From Chthonomonas sp. (lineage in GTDB: Bacteria > Armatimonadota > Fimbriimonadia > Fimbriimonadales > Fimbriimonadaceae): DNA of 64,000 bases. How positions within the stretch are numbered: position 1 is the stretch's first letter; each line of letters opens with the position of its first letter. The notes under the pieces are model-generated. The model did no database searches, was not told where the DNA came from, and worked only from the letters and a program-made list of their open reading frames with translations. Positions 41,463 through 50,433 of the stretch are shown here, piece by piece. The position numbers and the translations under genes are program-made. The stretch covers positions 62,001-126,000 of the forward strand of contig JAEURP010000018.1 in assembly GCA_016788585.1 (NCBI GenBank), given 5' to 3'.

Positions 41463-42740
41463 ATGCTACAAGCTATGCTAGCCGGCGTTGCGAGTATTAA
41501 AGCTCAGCAAACCCGAATGAACATCATCGGCAACAACCTTGCCAACGTCAACACTACTGCGTTCAAGGGAGGTCGTGTGACTTTCCAAGATATGATCGCC
41601 CAGACCATTCGTGGTGCCAGCCGCCCGACCGAATACAGTGGTGGTACGAACCCCATTCAGTACGGATTGGGCGTTTTGGTTGCCGGTACGGACGTCAACA
41701 ACGAGCAGGGCTCGTTGGCGGCCACGAACCGACCGAGCGACCTTGCCATCCAAGGCAATGGCTTTTTCTTGGTAAGTAATAGCTCCCGAATTGGGTACAC
41801 CCGGGACGGTGCGTTCGACCTTGATGCCGAGGGCATTCTGGTTCAGCGATCTACCGGCGAGCGCCTAGTCGGTTGGGCTGCAGATGACGACGGTGGAGTG
41901 AACACTCAGAATCCACTCAGCCCGACCAGCTACATCTCGATCCCTCTTGGTTCGTTGAATGCAGTTCAAGCGACAACCCGAGCCACTGTAACTGGAAACC
42001 TCAATGCTGAAGCAACTGGTACGGATACTTGGGATGTTGTGATGACGGTTTACGATTCGCTAGGCGGTAGCCACGATATCCGGGTTCAGTTCAAGAACCG
42101 CCTCGCTCCTCCGGCCGCTGGCGCCCCTGCTGGCGCAACCGCCAGCTGGGAGTGGGAAGCCTTTGAAGGCACTACCTCAATTGGCTCAAGTGCAACCGCA
42201 GGTAACGAACCTCTCTATTTTGATGCTAATGGTGCCAGGCTGAATTCGACGATAATGGGGGGAATCACTCTTCCAGCTGCTGGTGGCGCCATGGCGCAGG
42301 CCATTTCGCTCGACTTCTCTGGGATCAGTCAACTGAAGGCCGAAAGCAACGTGACGCCAAGTAGCCAAAATGGTTATCCACCAGGATCACTCCAGGGCTA
42401 CAGCATTGGACCAGATGGCGTCGTGACGGGATTGTTCACAAATGGTCTGACGCGGTCGTTGGGTCAAATCGCCATGGCGGTGTTCAGTAATCCGGCGGGT
42501 CTTGAGCGCACCGGTAACAACCTTTGGCGACAGACGGACAACTCAGGCATCCCGCTCACTGGTGCACCTCGTTCCGGCGGTCGTGGAAGCATTAACGCTG
42601 GCTTCTTGGAGCAGTCGAACGTCGATATCTCCAACGAGTTCACTGACTTGATCGTTACGCAGCGAGGCTTCCAAGCCAACACGAAAGTGGTTTCGACAGT
42701 AGACGAAATGCTGCAAGATCTCATTAACATGAAGCGATAA
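41463..42740 (+). CDS. flgE: Flagellar hook protein
   Basis: 425 residues. The N-terminal rod/hook signature is MLQAMLAGVASIKAQQTRMN, IIGNNLANVNTTAFKGGRV. Domain motifs GYTRDGAFDLDAEG and the C-terminal LEQSNVDISNEFTDLIVTQR, AFQANTKVVSTVDEML-type helix (QRGFQANTKVVSTVDEML) are standard. FlgE polymerises into the hook. Length is typical. A long leader with a sigma-28-like promoter precedes it and a strong terminator follows at 42762. Confidence 0.97.
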   Translation: MLQAMLAGVASIKAQQTRMNIIGNNLANVNTTAFKGGRVTFQDMIAQTIRGASRPTEYSGGTNPIQYGLGVLVAGTDVNNEQGSLAATNRPSDLAIQGNGFFLVSNSSRIGYTRDGAFDLDAEGILVQRSTGERLVGWAADDDGGVNTQNPLSPTSYISIPLGSLNAVQATTRATVTGNLNAEATGTDTWDVVMTVYDSLGGSHDIRVQFKNRLAPPAAGAPAGATASWEWEAFEGTTSIGSSATAGNEPLYFDANGARLNSTIMGGITLPAAGGAMAQAISLDFSGISQLKAESNVTPSSQNGYPPGSLQGYSIGPDGVVTGLFTNGLTRSLGQIAMAVFSNPAGLERTGNNLWRQTDNSGIPLTGAPRSGGRGSINAGFLEQSNVDISNEFTDLIVTQRGFQANTKVVSTVDEMLQDLINMKR

Positions 42741-42761
42741 TCATAGGCTGGCTTTGAACTT

Positions 42762-42794
42762 GGGGCACGAGATTCTCGTGCCCCTTTCTTGTTT
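42762..42794 (+). terminator. Rho-independent terminator between flgE and flgB
   Basis: GGGGCACGAG (42762-42771), ATT, CTCGTGCCCC (42775-42784), then TTTCTTGTTT. A perfect 10-base stem. It separates the hook block from the basal-body block, so the latter needs its own promoter in the remaining 120 bases. Confidence 0.95.
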
Positions 42795-42912
42795 AACCCT
42801 ACAGAACCCCGTAATTCTGCCAATACACCAATTGGAGCGGAGTACACCTTCGATCCAGGCAAGCCAGGATGGTTAGCCTCAAGAGCAGGGATGCGCAGAC
42901 GGAGAAACTACC

Positions 42913-43275
42913 GTGGCGCTATTAGATGGAATTTTTGGACCGCACGTGAACAACCTTTCGCGGTCAATGAAGCAGGCGAGCCTGCGGCACAACTTGCTAA
43001 GTGAAAACTTGGCCAATGTAAACACGCCGGGCTACAAGCGAAAGGACATAGACTTTGGTATCGAACTCGAGAAGGCAAGCTCAAGAATGATCGATAAGAG
43101 GCATGGCGCCATGATCAAAAAGAGTGACGGCGGCCTTCGTCGCGATGGCAACAGCGTTGACCTCGAGTCTGAAGTAGCAAACATGGCCGAGACCGAATTT
43201 AGGTATCGGCTGCTGACCGATATGACCAATCGATACTTTACCGGCCTGAAAAGCGTGATCCGGGAGGGAAGGTAA
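42913..43275 (+). CDS. flgB: Flagellar basal-body rod protein FlgB
   Basis: 120 residues from a GTG at 42913. Rod signature LRHNLLSENLANVNTPGYKRKDIDF at about residues 24-45 (its N-L-A-N-V-N-T-P-G-Y core) and C-terminal AETEFRYRLLTDMTNRYF, the helical pair that packs in the proximal rod. It is the first gene of the block after the terminator and is followed by flgC after four bases. Confidence 0.94.
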   Translation: MALLDGIFGPHVNNLSRSMKQASLRHNLLSENLANVNTPGYKRKDIDFGIELEKASSRMIDKRHGAMIKKSDGGLRRDGNSVDLESEVANMAETEFRYRLLTDMTNRYFTGLKSVIREGR

Positions 43276-43279
43276 GTAG

Positions 43280-43666
43280 ATGAGCATCGGAAGCACCATG
43301 CGCGTTAGTGCGAGCGGCATGACAGCAGAGCGATTCCGGATGGACGTCATCAGCGGCAACATTGCCAATGCGAACACGGTCCAGAAGCCGGGCCAACCTG
43401 AAGTGCGGCGCCAAAGTGTCGTGTTGCGACAGGCTAGAGAAGGCGTAGCCATTGAGGATATCGCCCCTGACCAGACGCCGCTTCGCCGCGAGTACGACCC
43501 AGGGAACCCCAACGCCATTAACGGTTGGGTGACCTATACCAACATTAACCCAGTTTTCGAGATGGTGGACATGATTGGGGCAAGCCGCGCCTACGAGGCC
43601 AATCTTGCCGCCTTCAACACCGCAAAGCAGATGATGAATGCCGCGCTAAGTATTGGCAAGGCATAA
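43280..43666 (+). CDS. flgC: Flagellar basal-body rod protein FlgC
   Basis: 128 residues. N-terminal SASGMTAERFRMDVISGNIA and C-terminal NPVFEMVDMIGASRAYEANL, AFNTAKQMMNAALSI are the usual FlgC signatures. The middle DQTPLRREYDPGNPNAIN loop corresponds to the FlgC-specific DPxxPxA segment. It builds the proximal rod with FlgB and FlgF. Confidence 0.95.
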   Translation: MSIGSTMRVSASGMTAERFRMDVISGNIANANTVQKPGQPEVRRQSVVLRQAREGVAIEDIAPDQTPLRREYDPGNPNAINGWVTYTNINPVFEMVDMIGASRAYEANLAAFNTAKQMMNAALSIGKA

Positions 43667-43678
43667 GAGTAATTCACC

Positions 43679-43969
43679 ATGCGCATTGATAATGCAACAG
43701 CTAACCTGAAGCTCAGCGAGCATCTTGCCAAGAAGCAAGAGGCATCCACTGAGAACTTTGGCGAGGCGCTGATGGACGCCCTGAAGGAAGTCAACTCTTC
43801 GCAGCTACAAAGCCGCGAGAAGCAAGAAGCACTCATGGCGGGTCAGCCGGTGGATGTAGATGATCTGATGATCTCGATGGAGCGAGCGAGCGTCGCGATG
43901 CAACTCACGATGCAAGTGCGCAATAAGGTCTTAGAGGCCTACCAAGAAGTCATGAGAACCCAAATCTAA
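43679..43969 (+). CDS. fliE: Flagellar hook-basal body complex protein FliE
   Basis: 96 residues. Typical FliE: FGEALMDALKEVNSSQLQSRE, then DVDDLMISMERASVAMQLTM and a C-terminal QVRNKVLEAYQEVMRTQI. FliE links the MS ring to the rod. Confidence 0.94.
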   Translation: MRIDNATANLKLSEHLAKKQEASTENFGEALMDALKEVNSSQLQSREKQEALMAGQPVDVDDLMISMERASVAMQLTMQVRNKVLEAYQEVMRTQI

Positions 43970-44004
43970 CCTAACGGCGACATCAAAGGAATGATGCGCG
44001 AACA

Positions 44005-45639
44005 ATGGTCTCTTTTCTAGAACAAATCAAAGCTTGGTGGCTCGGACTCGATCGGACGCAACGTCCGATTTGGATTCTTGGCGGAGGTCTCTTGACCGCC
44101 CTACTCGTCGTCGCCTTCATGCTCAGTAGCCGACCAAGTATGAGTCTGCTCTTCGGTGGCCTGAGCCCTGCCGACCAGGGAATGGTAGTTCAAGAACTTA
44201 ACAAGATGGGGATCTCCGCCGAGTACGACACAAACGGCAATGTTCTGGTCCCCGGCAATAAGGTCTCCGAAGCGAGAGCAAAGCTCGCGGTAGCCAAAAA
44301 GCTCCCTCAGGGCGGCAATCTCGGCTACGGGGCTCTGGACAACATGAATTCCATGATGGTCTCGCCCGAAGTAGAAAAAGTGAAGATCAAAGCCGCTATG
44401 GAAGGCGATCTCGCGAATTCGATTCAGATGATGAGTGGGATTTCCGCGGCCAAGGTCACCTTAACTCTTCCTGACAATACGCCCTTTGCTGCCGAACAAA
44501 AGCCGGCCGGTGCCAGCATTGTTGTGACGCAAGACGGAGGCGTGTCTTTGAGTGCTGAGCAAGCGCAGGCGATTGTTCGCTTGGTGCAGTTTGGTGTTTC
44601 TGGGCTTGGAGCTGAGCGAATCGTGGTGATGAACGACCGTGGTCAGCGGCTCTACGATGGAGCCGAAGCCACAGGCATCAATGCAAGTGCCGACAAGAAA
44701 GTGCAGGCGGAAATTGCCGAGGCGCGACGTCGTGAGCAGGAATTGCAGGCCAAGCTCGATGCCGCTTTCGGCGTCGGCAACACAATCGTTTCGATTCCGA
44801 TGATCAACTTGAACTTCGATAAGATTCATGAAAACAGCGTCATCAAGCAACCCACGCCAAAGCCGGTAAGCATTGATACGACCGAGGAAACCATGGCGGA
44901 CGCTAATGGTTCTTCAGCGATGGGCGCTGCAGGCACAACTTCGAACTTACAGGCACCGGCCGAAGGATCGAGCACGGACAAGAAATCGTACTCCGGTACA
45001 ACCAAGAGCGCGACTTATGACATGAACGTCACCGAAAAGAGCATTGAGCGAAGCGCCGGTGTTCTTGAAGGAATGACGCTGAGTGTCTTGGTAAACAGCG
45101 CCAACATCACCGATACAGCCCCGGTCGAGGAGTACATCCAGAACTATCTTGGCCCCCTTTCACAGCAGACCGACAAGTTTAAGGCGAGCGTCACGAGCAC
45201 GGCCTTCGACAAGACGGCGACCGAAGGAATGAAGGCCGCCCAGTCCGGCGCCGCATCACGCAACATCACCCAGCAGTTGATGGCGATTCTACCAATCGCT
45301 GCACTGATCCTGGTTGGGTTCTTGATTACCAAAGCAATCAGCAAGGCCACACCACGCCCCGGACAAGCGACAGCAGTCGCTCTTCCGGGTGGCGGAACCC
45401 TCTCGCTACCACCTGGGGCTCTGAACGGTGATCCCAATCAGCTCATTGCCCTCGAAGGTGCTGATATTGCCAATGCCTTGAATACCAGGGCCGTTCAGAA
45501 CAGCGAACCTCCGGTTCCGATCGAAGATATTCCTGACAAGGTGAACGTTCCTCTCGAGCAAATTAAGAAGATGGCCAGCACTCGCCCCGAGACTGTAGCA
45601 AGCTTGCTTAAGACCTGGATGTTGGAGGAGACGCGATGA
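44005..45639 (+). CDS. fliF: Flagellar MS-ring protein FliF
   Basis: 544 residues. Two membrane helices: about residues 24-44 (PIWILGGGLLTALLVVAFML) and about 430-450 (LPIAALILVGFLITKAI). Between them are the ring-building motifs, with MSLLFGGLSPADQGMVVQEL, then MNSMMVSPEVEKVKIKAAME, GDLANSIQMMSGISAAKVTL (YscJ/FliF domain) and a periplasmic low-complexity loop near 300. The C-terminus holds the FliG-binding tail (PLEQIKKMASTRPETVASLLK). Overlaps fliG by four bases. Confidence 0.96.
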   Translation: MVSFLEQIKAWWLGLDRTQRPIWILGGGLLTALLVVAFMLSSRPSMSLLFGGLSPADQGMVVQELNKMGISAEYDTNGNVLVPGNKVSEARAKLAVAKKLPQGGNLGYGALDNMNSMMVSPEVEKVKIKAAMEGDLANSIQMMSGISAAKVTLTLPDNTPFAAEQKPAGASIVVTQDGGVSLSAEQAQAIVRLVQFGVSGLGAERIVVMNDRGQRLYDGAEATGINASADKKVQAEIAEARRREQELQAKLDAAFGVGNTIVSIPMINLNFDKIHENSVIKQPTPKPVSIDTTEETMADANGSSAMGAAGTTSNLQAPAEGSSTDKKSYSGTTKSATYDMNVTEKSIERSAGVLEGMTLSVLVNSANITDTAPVEEYIQNYLGPLSQQTDKFKASVTSTAFDKTATEGMKAAQSGAASRNITQQLMAILPIAALILVGFLITKAISKATPRPGQATAVALPGGGTLSLPPGALNGDPNQLIALEGADIANALNTRAVQNSEPPVPIEDIPDKVNVPLEQIKKMASTRPETVASLLKTWMLEETR

Positions 45640-46646
45640 GGAAGACCACAGTTGAAGTTGGGCCTCGCCAGAAAGCTGCCATCCTTCTGACTTTGCTTGG
45701 TGCCGAACCTGCTGCCAATGTGATCTCTCAGCTTAACGAGGAAGAAATCGAGTTTCTCGCGCTGGAGGTTGCCCGATTGGACAAAGTGCCCGTCGATGTT
45801 CGCGAGCAGGTCATCAATGAGTTTCATGGAATGGCGACCGCCCAAGCGTTTATTTCTGAAGGCGGTGTCGATCAGGCGAGAAAGATGCTCGAAGGTGCAC
45901 TGGGTCAAGAGCGCGCCGACGTGGTCGTTCGAAAGATCACTAATGCGATGCAAGTGGTGCCGTTCGACTTTCTGAAGCGAGCCGACCCGACCCAGGTCTT
46001 GAGCTTCATCCAAGATGAGCATCCCCAGACGATCGCCCTGATCCTCTCTTATATGCCGATGAATCAGTCGGCTTCGATTCTTACCAAGCTCACTCCAGAG
46101 CTCCGCGCCGATGTTGCGGAACGAATTGCGATGATGGAGCAGACGCCACCAGAGGTGATTCGCAGGGTCGAGCAAGTTCTGGAGCGAAAGGTCGCGAGCC
46201 TTATCAACACCGACATGACCAAAGCCGGCGGTCCAAAGATGCTCGTGGACTTGCTCAACCGAGTGGATCGTTCCACCGAACGAATCATTATCGAAAACCT
46301 TAGCGAAACCAACCCTGAACTGGCCGACCAGATCAAGAACATGATGTTCGTGTTTGAAGACATTGTCACGCTCGATGATCGTGCCATCCAGTCTGTGTTG
46401 AAGGAGATCGACGTACGAGACCTTGCAACCGCATTGAAGGGTACGCCAGAGGAGGTCCAAGAAAAGATCTACAAGAACATGTCTGAGAGAGCCGTGAACA
46501 TGCTGAAGGAAGACATGGAGTTCATGGGACCAGTCAAGTTGCGCGTGGTCGAAGAGGCTCAGCAGAAGTTCGTAGCAGTGATCCGAAGGCTAGAAGAAGC
46601 GGGCGAGATTCAGATCGGACGTGGTGAGGAGGATGTGCTTGTCTGA
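45636..46646 (+). CDS. fliG: Flagellar motor switch protein FliG
   Basis: 336 residues. N-terminal QKAAILLTLLGAEPAANVIS, middle domain HPQTIALILSYMPMNQSASI with EHPQT, and the C-terminal torque domain with MFVFEDIVTLDDRAIQSVLK, ALKGTPEEVQEKIYKNMS and VEEAQQKFVAVIRRLEEAGE. It transmits torque from the stator to the MS ring. Its stop overlaps the fliH start region. Confidence 0.97.
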   Translation: MRKTTVEVGPRQKAAILLTLLGAEPAANVISQLNEEEIEFLALEVARLDKVPVDVREQVINEFHGMATAQAFISEGGVDQARKMLEGALGQERADVVVRKITNAMQVVPFDFLKRADPTQVLSFIQDEHPQTIALILSYMPMNQSASILTKLTPELRADVAERIAMMEQTPPEVIRRVEQVLERKVASLINTDMTKAGGPKMLVDLLNRVDRSTERIIIENLSETNPELADQIKNMMFVFEDIVTLDDRAIQSVLKEIDVRDLATALKGTPEEVQEKIYKNMSERAVNMLKEDMEFMGPVKLRVVEEAQQKFVAVIRRLEEAGEIQIGRGEEDVLV

Positions 46647-47289
46647 TCCTGCGGTTCGAAACACCGGGATTTTTGAAACGGTTACAGAAGACAAGCTTCG
46701 AGCGGCTCGATCGCGTTCGACGACTCGTTCGCGAGCTCTCGACGCCGCGCGAGAAGAGGCCAAGCAATCGGCCTATGCCGAGGCATTCGAGCTGGGGCAA
46801 GTTGCTGGGTACGCGGAAGGGTTTGAAACCGGCCGCCAAGAGGCTGTGGCTCGGTTCACGGCGGAGTTGGAAGTTGAACTTGAACAAATCACCAAGGAGA
46901 TCCAGGCAACATTCGACCAACTCACATCTGCCGTTGAGAGCTTTTATCTGGATGCGGAGAAGCAACTTGCCGCGGTGGCCAAGGATGTCGTCGCGCGTGT
47001 CCTCGATGCCGAGCTCAACATTACGGAGGACGCGATCATCGGAATCGTTCGCGCAGCGATTAGTGAAGTGGCGCAAAGTAGGGAGGTGGTCGTTCGCCTA
47101 AACACGGCCCACAAGCCGTTGCTGGAGGCAAACAGGGAATCGCTACTCCGCGCGTTTTCAAGCATCAAGTCATTGGAGTTCATCTCTGATCCTGACATCA
47201 CTCACGGCTGCATTGTCGAAGGCAGCCACGGTTCGGTTGATGCAACGCTGAACGCCACTCTGCGACTTATCGAAGGGGAGGCGGCATGA
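46639..47289 (+). CDS. fliH: Flagellar assembly protein FliH
   Basis: About 216 residues. Charged helical N-terminus (EDKLRAARSRSTTRSRALDA), a G-x-x-x-G-like run (GQVAGYAEGFETGRQEAVARF) and a C-terminal V-ATPase E-subunit-like domain with KDVVARVLDAELNITEDAII and HGCIVEGSHGSVDATLNA. FliH is the negative regulator of the FliI ATPase. The TTG at 46639 is preferred because AGGAGG ends six bases before it; GTG and ATG codons at 46621 and 46633 are alternatives. The overlap with fliG is 8 bases. Confidence 0.85.
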   Translation: MSDPAVRNTGIFETVTEDKLRAARSRSTTRSRALDAAREEAKQSAYAEAFELGQVAGYAEGFETGRQEAVARFTAELEVELEQITKEIQATFDQLTSAVESFYLDAEKQLAAVAKDVVARVLDAELNITEDAIIGIVRAAISEVAQSREVVVRLNTAHKPLLEANRESLLRAFSSIKSLEFISDPDITHGCIVEGSHGSVDATLNATLRLIEGEAA

Positions 47290-48614
47290 GCGCGATTATT
47301 CCGAGGCGAAAGCCGAACCTCATTCGCGAATTTCGCCGACTCAAGTCCACGCCTTTAAGGGAGTCGTCGGGAGTGGTTGTGCAAGTCGTTGGGTTGGTGG
47401 TGGAAGCCAATGGACCGAGTTGCCGAGTCGGTGATCTTTGCTGGATCGAGACCGGTGTTTCGGAACGAATCCCCGCCGAGGCTGTTGGCTTTCGGGATCA
47501 CCGAACGCTCCTCATGCCCCTTGGCAAAATGGAGGGTGTCCGGGCCGGTTGCATTGTACGTTCGACGGGTCGCCAAATTAGTGTTCCATCCGGTGAAGGA
47601 CTTCTTGGACGCGTGGTCAATGGCATCGCCGAGCCAATGGATTCGGGGCCAGCTATTTGCGCCGAGACCTTCTACCCATTAGAGGGCGACGCGCCCAACG
47701 CGATGGAACGAACGATGATTCATCGCCCATTTGGCACGGGAGTGAAGGCGATAGATGGCGTGCTAACGATGGGAGTTGGGCAGCGAATGGGGATCTTTGC
47801 CGGTTCGGGCGTCGGTAAGAGCACTCTTTTGGGCATGATCGCTCGCCACAGCACGGCGGACGTCAATGTGATTTGCCTGGTTGGTGAGCGAGGCAGGGAA
47901 GTGCGCGAATTCATGGAGCACGACCTTAGCGATGCTTTGGAAAAGAGCGTTGTCGTTTGCGCGACCAGCGACGAACCAGCCTTGATGCGGGTGAAGGCGG
48001 CATTCGCCGCAACGGCCATCGCCGAGTCTTTCCGAGATCAGGGGCTGGACGTGATGCTCATGATGGACTCGGTAACGCGTTTTGCGATGGCGCAAAGGGA
48101 AGTGGGACTCGCCATCGGCGAGCCACCAAGCGCGAAGGGCTATACGCCAAGCGTGTTCGCGATGTTGCCGCGACTGATGGAACGAACCGGATGCGGAAAG
48201 AAAGGCTCGATTACCGCCATCTACACGGTGCTCGTCGATGGTGACGACAATAACGAGCCGATTGCCGATGCGGCGAGATCCATTCTCGATGGTCACATTG
48301 TGCTCAGCCGCAAGCTAACCAGTCGGGGGCACTATCCACCCATCGACGTGATTCAATCCTTGAGCCGTGTCATGCCAATGGTCGTGCAGTCTGAGCAAGT
48401 CGTGGCGGCGAATCGCATGAGGGAACTGCTCGCGGCCTACGCCGAAGTGGAAGACCTTGTTGCCCTGGGTGCCTATAAAGAAGGGAGCAAGCCAGTCAGC
48501 GACGAAGCCATTTCCAAGTGGACCGCGATCAATGACTTCTTACGGCAGGACAAGTCGGCTGGTGTCGATTTCATTTCAAGTGTGCAAAACCTAAAGGAGA
48601 TCGCGCATGGCTAA
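47286..48614 (+). CDS. fliI: Flagellum-specific ATP synthase FliI
   Basis: 442 residues. Walker A FAGSGVGKSTLLGMIARH, VCLVGERGREVREF-type motif (NVICLVGERGREVREFMEHD), Walker B region LDVMLMMDSVTRFAMAQREV and the arginine-finger stretch KGYTPSVFAMLPRLMERTG. FliI is the hexameric ATPase of the flagellar type III export apparatus. Overlaps of four bases with fliH and eight with fliJ. Confidence 0.97.
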   Translation: MSAIIPRRKPNLIREFRRLKSTPLRESSGVVVQVVGLVVEANGPSCRVGDLCWIETGVSERIPAEAVGFRDHRTLLMPLGKMEGVRAGCIVRSTGRQISVPSGEGLLGRVVNGIAEPMDSGPAICAETFYPLEGDAPNAMERTMIHRPFGTGVKAIDGVLTMGVGQRMGIFAGSGVGKSTLLGMIARHSTADVNVICLVGERGREVREFMEHDLSDALEKSVVVCATSDEPALMRVKAAFAATAIAESFRDQGLDVMLMMDSVTRFAMAQREVGLAIGEPPSAKGYTPSVFAMLPRLMERTGCGKKGSITAIYTVLVDGDDNNEPIADAARSILDGHIVLSRKLTSRGHYPPIDVIQSLSRVMPMVVQSEQVVAANRMRELLAAYAEVEDLVALGAYKEGSKPVSDEAISKWTAINDFLRQDKSAGVDFISSVQNLKEIAHG

Positions 48615-49029
48615 GTTTAAGTTTCGTCTAGAAACCCTGCGGATGGTCCGAGCTCAGGAGGCTGAAGATGCCAAGGTTGCCCTCTTGCAGGCTCAGCGGG
48701 AGCGGATCGAAATGGAGGGCCAAATTTCTGAGCTAACCGCTCGGCGCAGAGAGTCGATGAAAGAGTCTAAAGCGAAGAATTTTGGGGATCGCGTGACGCT
48801 GCAGCACTGGATGGACGCTCTCGATCTTCAGCAGCACCAAGCCGAAGCAGCCCTGTGCATCTTGCTCAATGAAGAAGAGGCCTGTCGCGAGATTTGGCAT
48901 AAGCGCCAGCAAGCTTCAGATGCCCTTGAGAAGCTCCGAGAGCGCCACAAGCAGGAATTCGATCTTGAAGTGATCCGCCGAGAGCAGGCTGATCTCGACG
49001 AATGGGCAGTGATGAGGAGAAAAGCATGA
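48607..49029 (+). CDS. fliJ: Flagellar export chaperone FliJ
   Basis: 140 residues, almost all one coiled-coil: FRLETLRMVRAQEAEDAKVA, then QQHQAEAALCILLNEEEACR and a C-terminal KLRERHKQEFDLEVIRREQA. The coiled-coil hairpin inserts into the FliI ring. The assignment rests on helix pattern and position, as FliJ sequences are poorly conserved. Confidence 0.88.
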   Translation: MAKFKFRLETLRMVRAQEAEDAKVALLQAQRERIEMEGQISELTARRRESMKESKAKNFGDRVTLQHWMDALDLQQHQAEAALCILLNEEEACREIWHKRQQASDALEKLRERHKQEFDLEVIRREQADLDEWAVMRRKA

Positions 49030-49631
49030 AGCACGAGTTAAGAGGCCCCGATGGATGTGCTCAAAGAATGGCGGAGATTCAGGCTCGAATGGCCCAGATT
49101 TCTGGGGCAAGGACGTACCCTCGTAAGATCTTTGAGCCACCAAAGAGCGACTTTGGCGCGGTCATGGAGGGCAAGATCGGCGATCAAGAGGGCGGCCTTC
49201 TTCCGATGGCGCCGGGAATGTTCGCTCCTGAACCCGGCGGGGAGATTCGGTCATTGATTGTTGAAGCAGCTAATGCCGAGGGTGTAGAACCCGCATTACT
49301 GGAAGCTTTGGTCAGCGTGGAAAGCAACTTTAATCCAGGAGCTGTTTCCAAGAGCGGCGCGCAAGGACTGACGCAGTTAATGCCCGGCACGGCTCGAGCT
49401 TTGGGCGTTCAAGATCCGTTCGATCCTGTTCAAAACTTGCGAGGTGGAGCCAAGTACCTTCGCCAAATGCTGGGCAAGTATGGCGACTTGAGTAAGGCGC
49501 TAGCCGCCTATAACGCAGGGCCTGGATCTGTCGATCGCTACCAGGGAATTCCGCCGTTTCGTGAGACACAGAATTACGTTCGCCGAGTCCAAGAGAGGTA
49601 CGGACTCATTGCTAGAGGAGGAATCCAATGA
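49026..49631 (+). CDS. Lytic transglycosylase (SLT domain) in the flagellar operon
   Basis: 201 residues from ATG 49026, overlapping the fliJ stop (ATGA). The C-terminal SLT domain has SVESNFNPGAVSKSGAQGLT (catalytic Glu in VESNF), QLMPGTARALGV and AYNAGPGSVDRYQGIPPF. No signal peptide is seen, so export may be through the flagellar export system, as for FlgJ-type muramidases, or the N-terminal 90 residues may carry another signal. It likely opens the peptidoglycan for rod passage; this role is inferred from context. Confidence 0.9.
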   Translation: MKHELRGPDGCAQRMAEIQARMAQISGARTYPRKIFEPPKSDFGAVMEGKIGDQEGGLLPMAPGMFAPEPGGEIRSLIVEAANAEGVEPALLEALVSVESNFNPGAVSKSGAQGLTQLMPGTARALGVQDPFDPVQNLRGGAKYLRQMLGKYGDLSKALAAYNAGPGSVDRYQGIPPFRETQNYVRRVQERYGLIARGGIQ

Positions 49632-50068
49632 AGCCAATCATTGCTATCGTAGGCGCCGTCATTCTCGCTGGAGGATTTGTCGGAGCCGCTAAAACCGGAG
49701 TGATCAAGGTCCCCGGACTCACTCCGGCTCCAAAGGCCGTAGCAAAGAAGCCAGCTGAGACCAAACCCGTTGCCAAGAAGACACGCAAATCCGTTTCGGA
49801 ACCTGTCGAAACCCCCGAACCTAAGCCCGAATTCACTGTAGACGCCGACAAGGGTGCCGCAGCGGTAGCGGAGGTTTGGAACGGGGTCGACACCGGGCGA
49901 TTGGCACTAATTGTCTCTGATTGGAACGATACGGAACTCGCCCGAGTTATGTTCAACATGGATTCGGGTAAGGCATCTCAATTGTTGGCCGCATTACCTT
50001 CCGACCGGGCTTCACGAGTAAGCCTGCAACTACAAGACATGGCATCACAAGTGCCGGTTGAGAACTAG
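49628..50068 (+). CDS. MotE/YlxF-like flagellar operon protein
   Basis: 146 residues with one N-terminal membrane helix (IAIVGAVILAGGFVGA), a Lys/Pro/Glu linker and a C-terminal helical domain (AAAVAEVWNGVDTGRLALIV, LARVMFNMDSGKASQLLAAL, ASRVSLQLQDMA). This pattern, with repeated short helices of the MgtE-N type, is that of MotE/YlxF, which lies after fliJ in Bacillus. MotE chaperones MotC in alphaproteobacteria. Function here is inferred. It overlaps the SLT gene and ends the flagellar run, overlapping the convergent gene at 50065 by four bases. Confidence 0.75.
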   Translation: MKPIIAIVGAVILAGGFVGAAKTGVIKVPGLTPAPKAVAKKPAETKPVAKKTRKSVSEPVETPEPKPEFTVDADKGAAAVAEVWNGVDTGRLALIVSDWNDTELARVMFNMDSGKASQLLAALPSDRASRVSLQLQDMASQVPVEN

Positions 50069-50433
50069 CGCTTTGAGCTCTTGTCTTGTGCCTTGCGTCC
50101 GGCGAGGAATCCGCGAAGCGCCCCAAGGACAATAAACGCCAACGAAACCCATTCCGCTCGCTGCGTAATTGCACTGGTGAAGGCGTTGATGTTTCCGGCT
50201 GCCCCCGTTGCCTGCTCTCCGACTCTTTCCGTGAGGCTATTAGCCTTGGTAACAAGTCCATCCACTTTCGTTGTGATGCCGTCCACTTTCGTGATCAGTG
50301 CATTAACGCGATCGAGAATCCCTTTTTGCTTCTGGATCAAGATGATTGCAAGGATGATGAGCGCGATGAAAAAGACAGTGCCGAGGCCAAAAAATAGTCC
50401 CGAAACTAGATACCACCACTCCGGCGCGTTCAT
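50065..50433 (-). CDS. DUF948-like membrane protein
   Basis: 122 residues. One membrane helix near residue 10-35 (LFFGLGTVFFIALIILAII) followed by a helical part with regular hydrophobic spacing (DRVNALITKVDGITTKVDGL, VTKANSLTERVGE) and a second hydrophobic stretch (WVSLAFIVLGALRGF). It resembles DUF948-type proteins with an N-terminal anchor and coiled-coil. Role unknown. It overlaps the start of the larger gene upstream by four bases, so the two are probably co-translated. Confidence 0.75.
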   Translation of the reverse strand: MNAPEWWYLVSGLFFGLGTVFFIALIILAIILIQKQKGILDRVNALITKVDGITTKVDGLVTKANSLTERVGEQATGAAGNINAFTSAITQRAEWVSLAFIVLGALRGFLAGRKAQDKSSKR

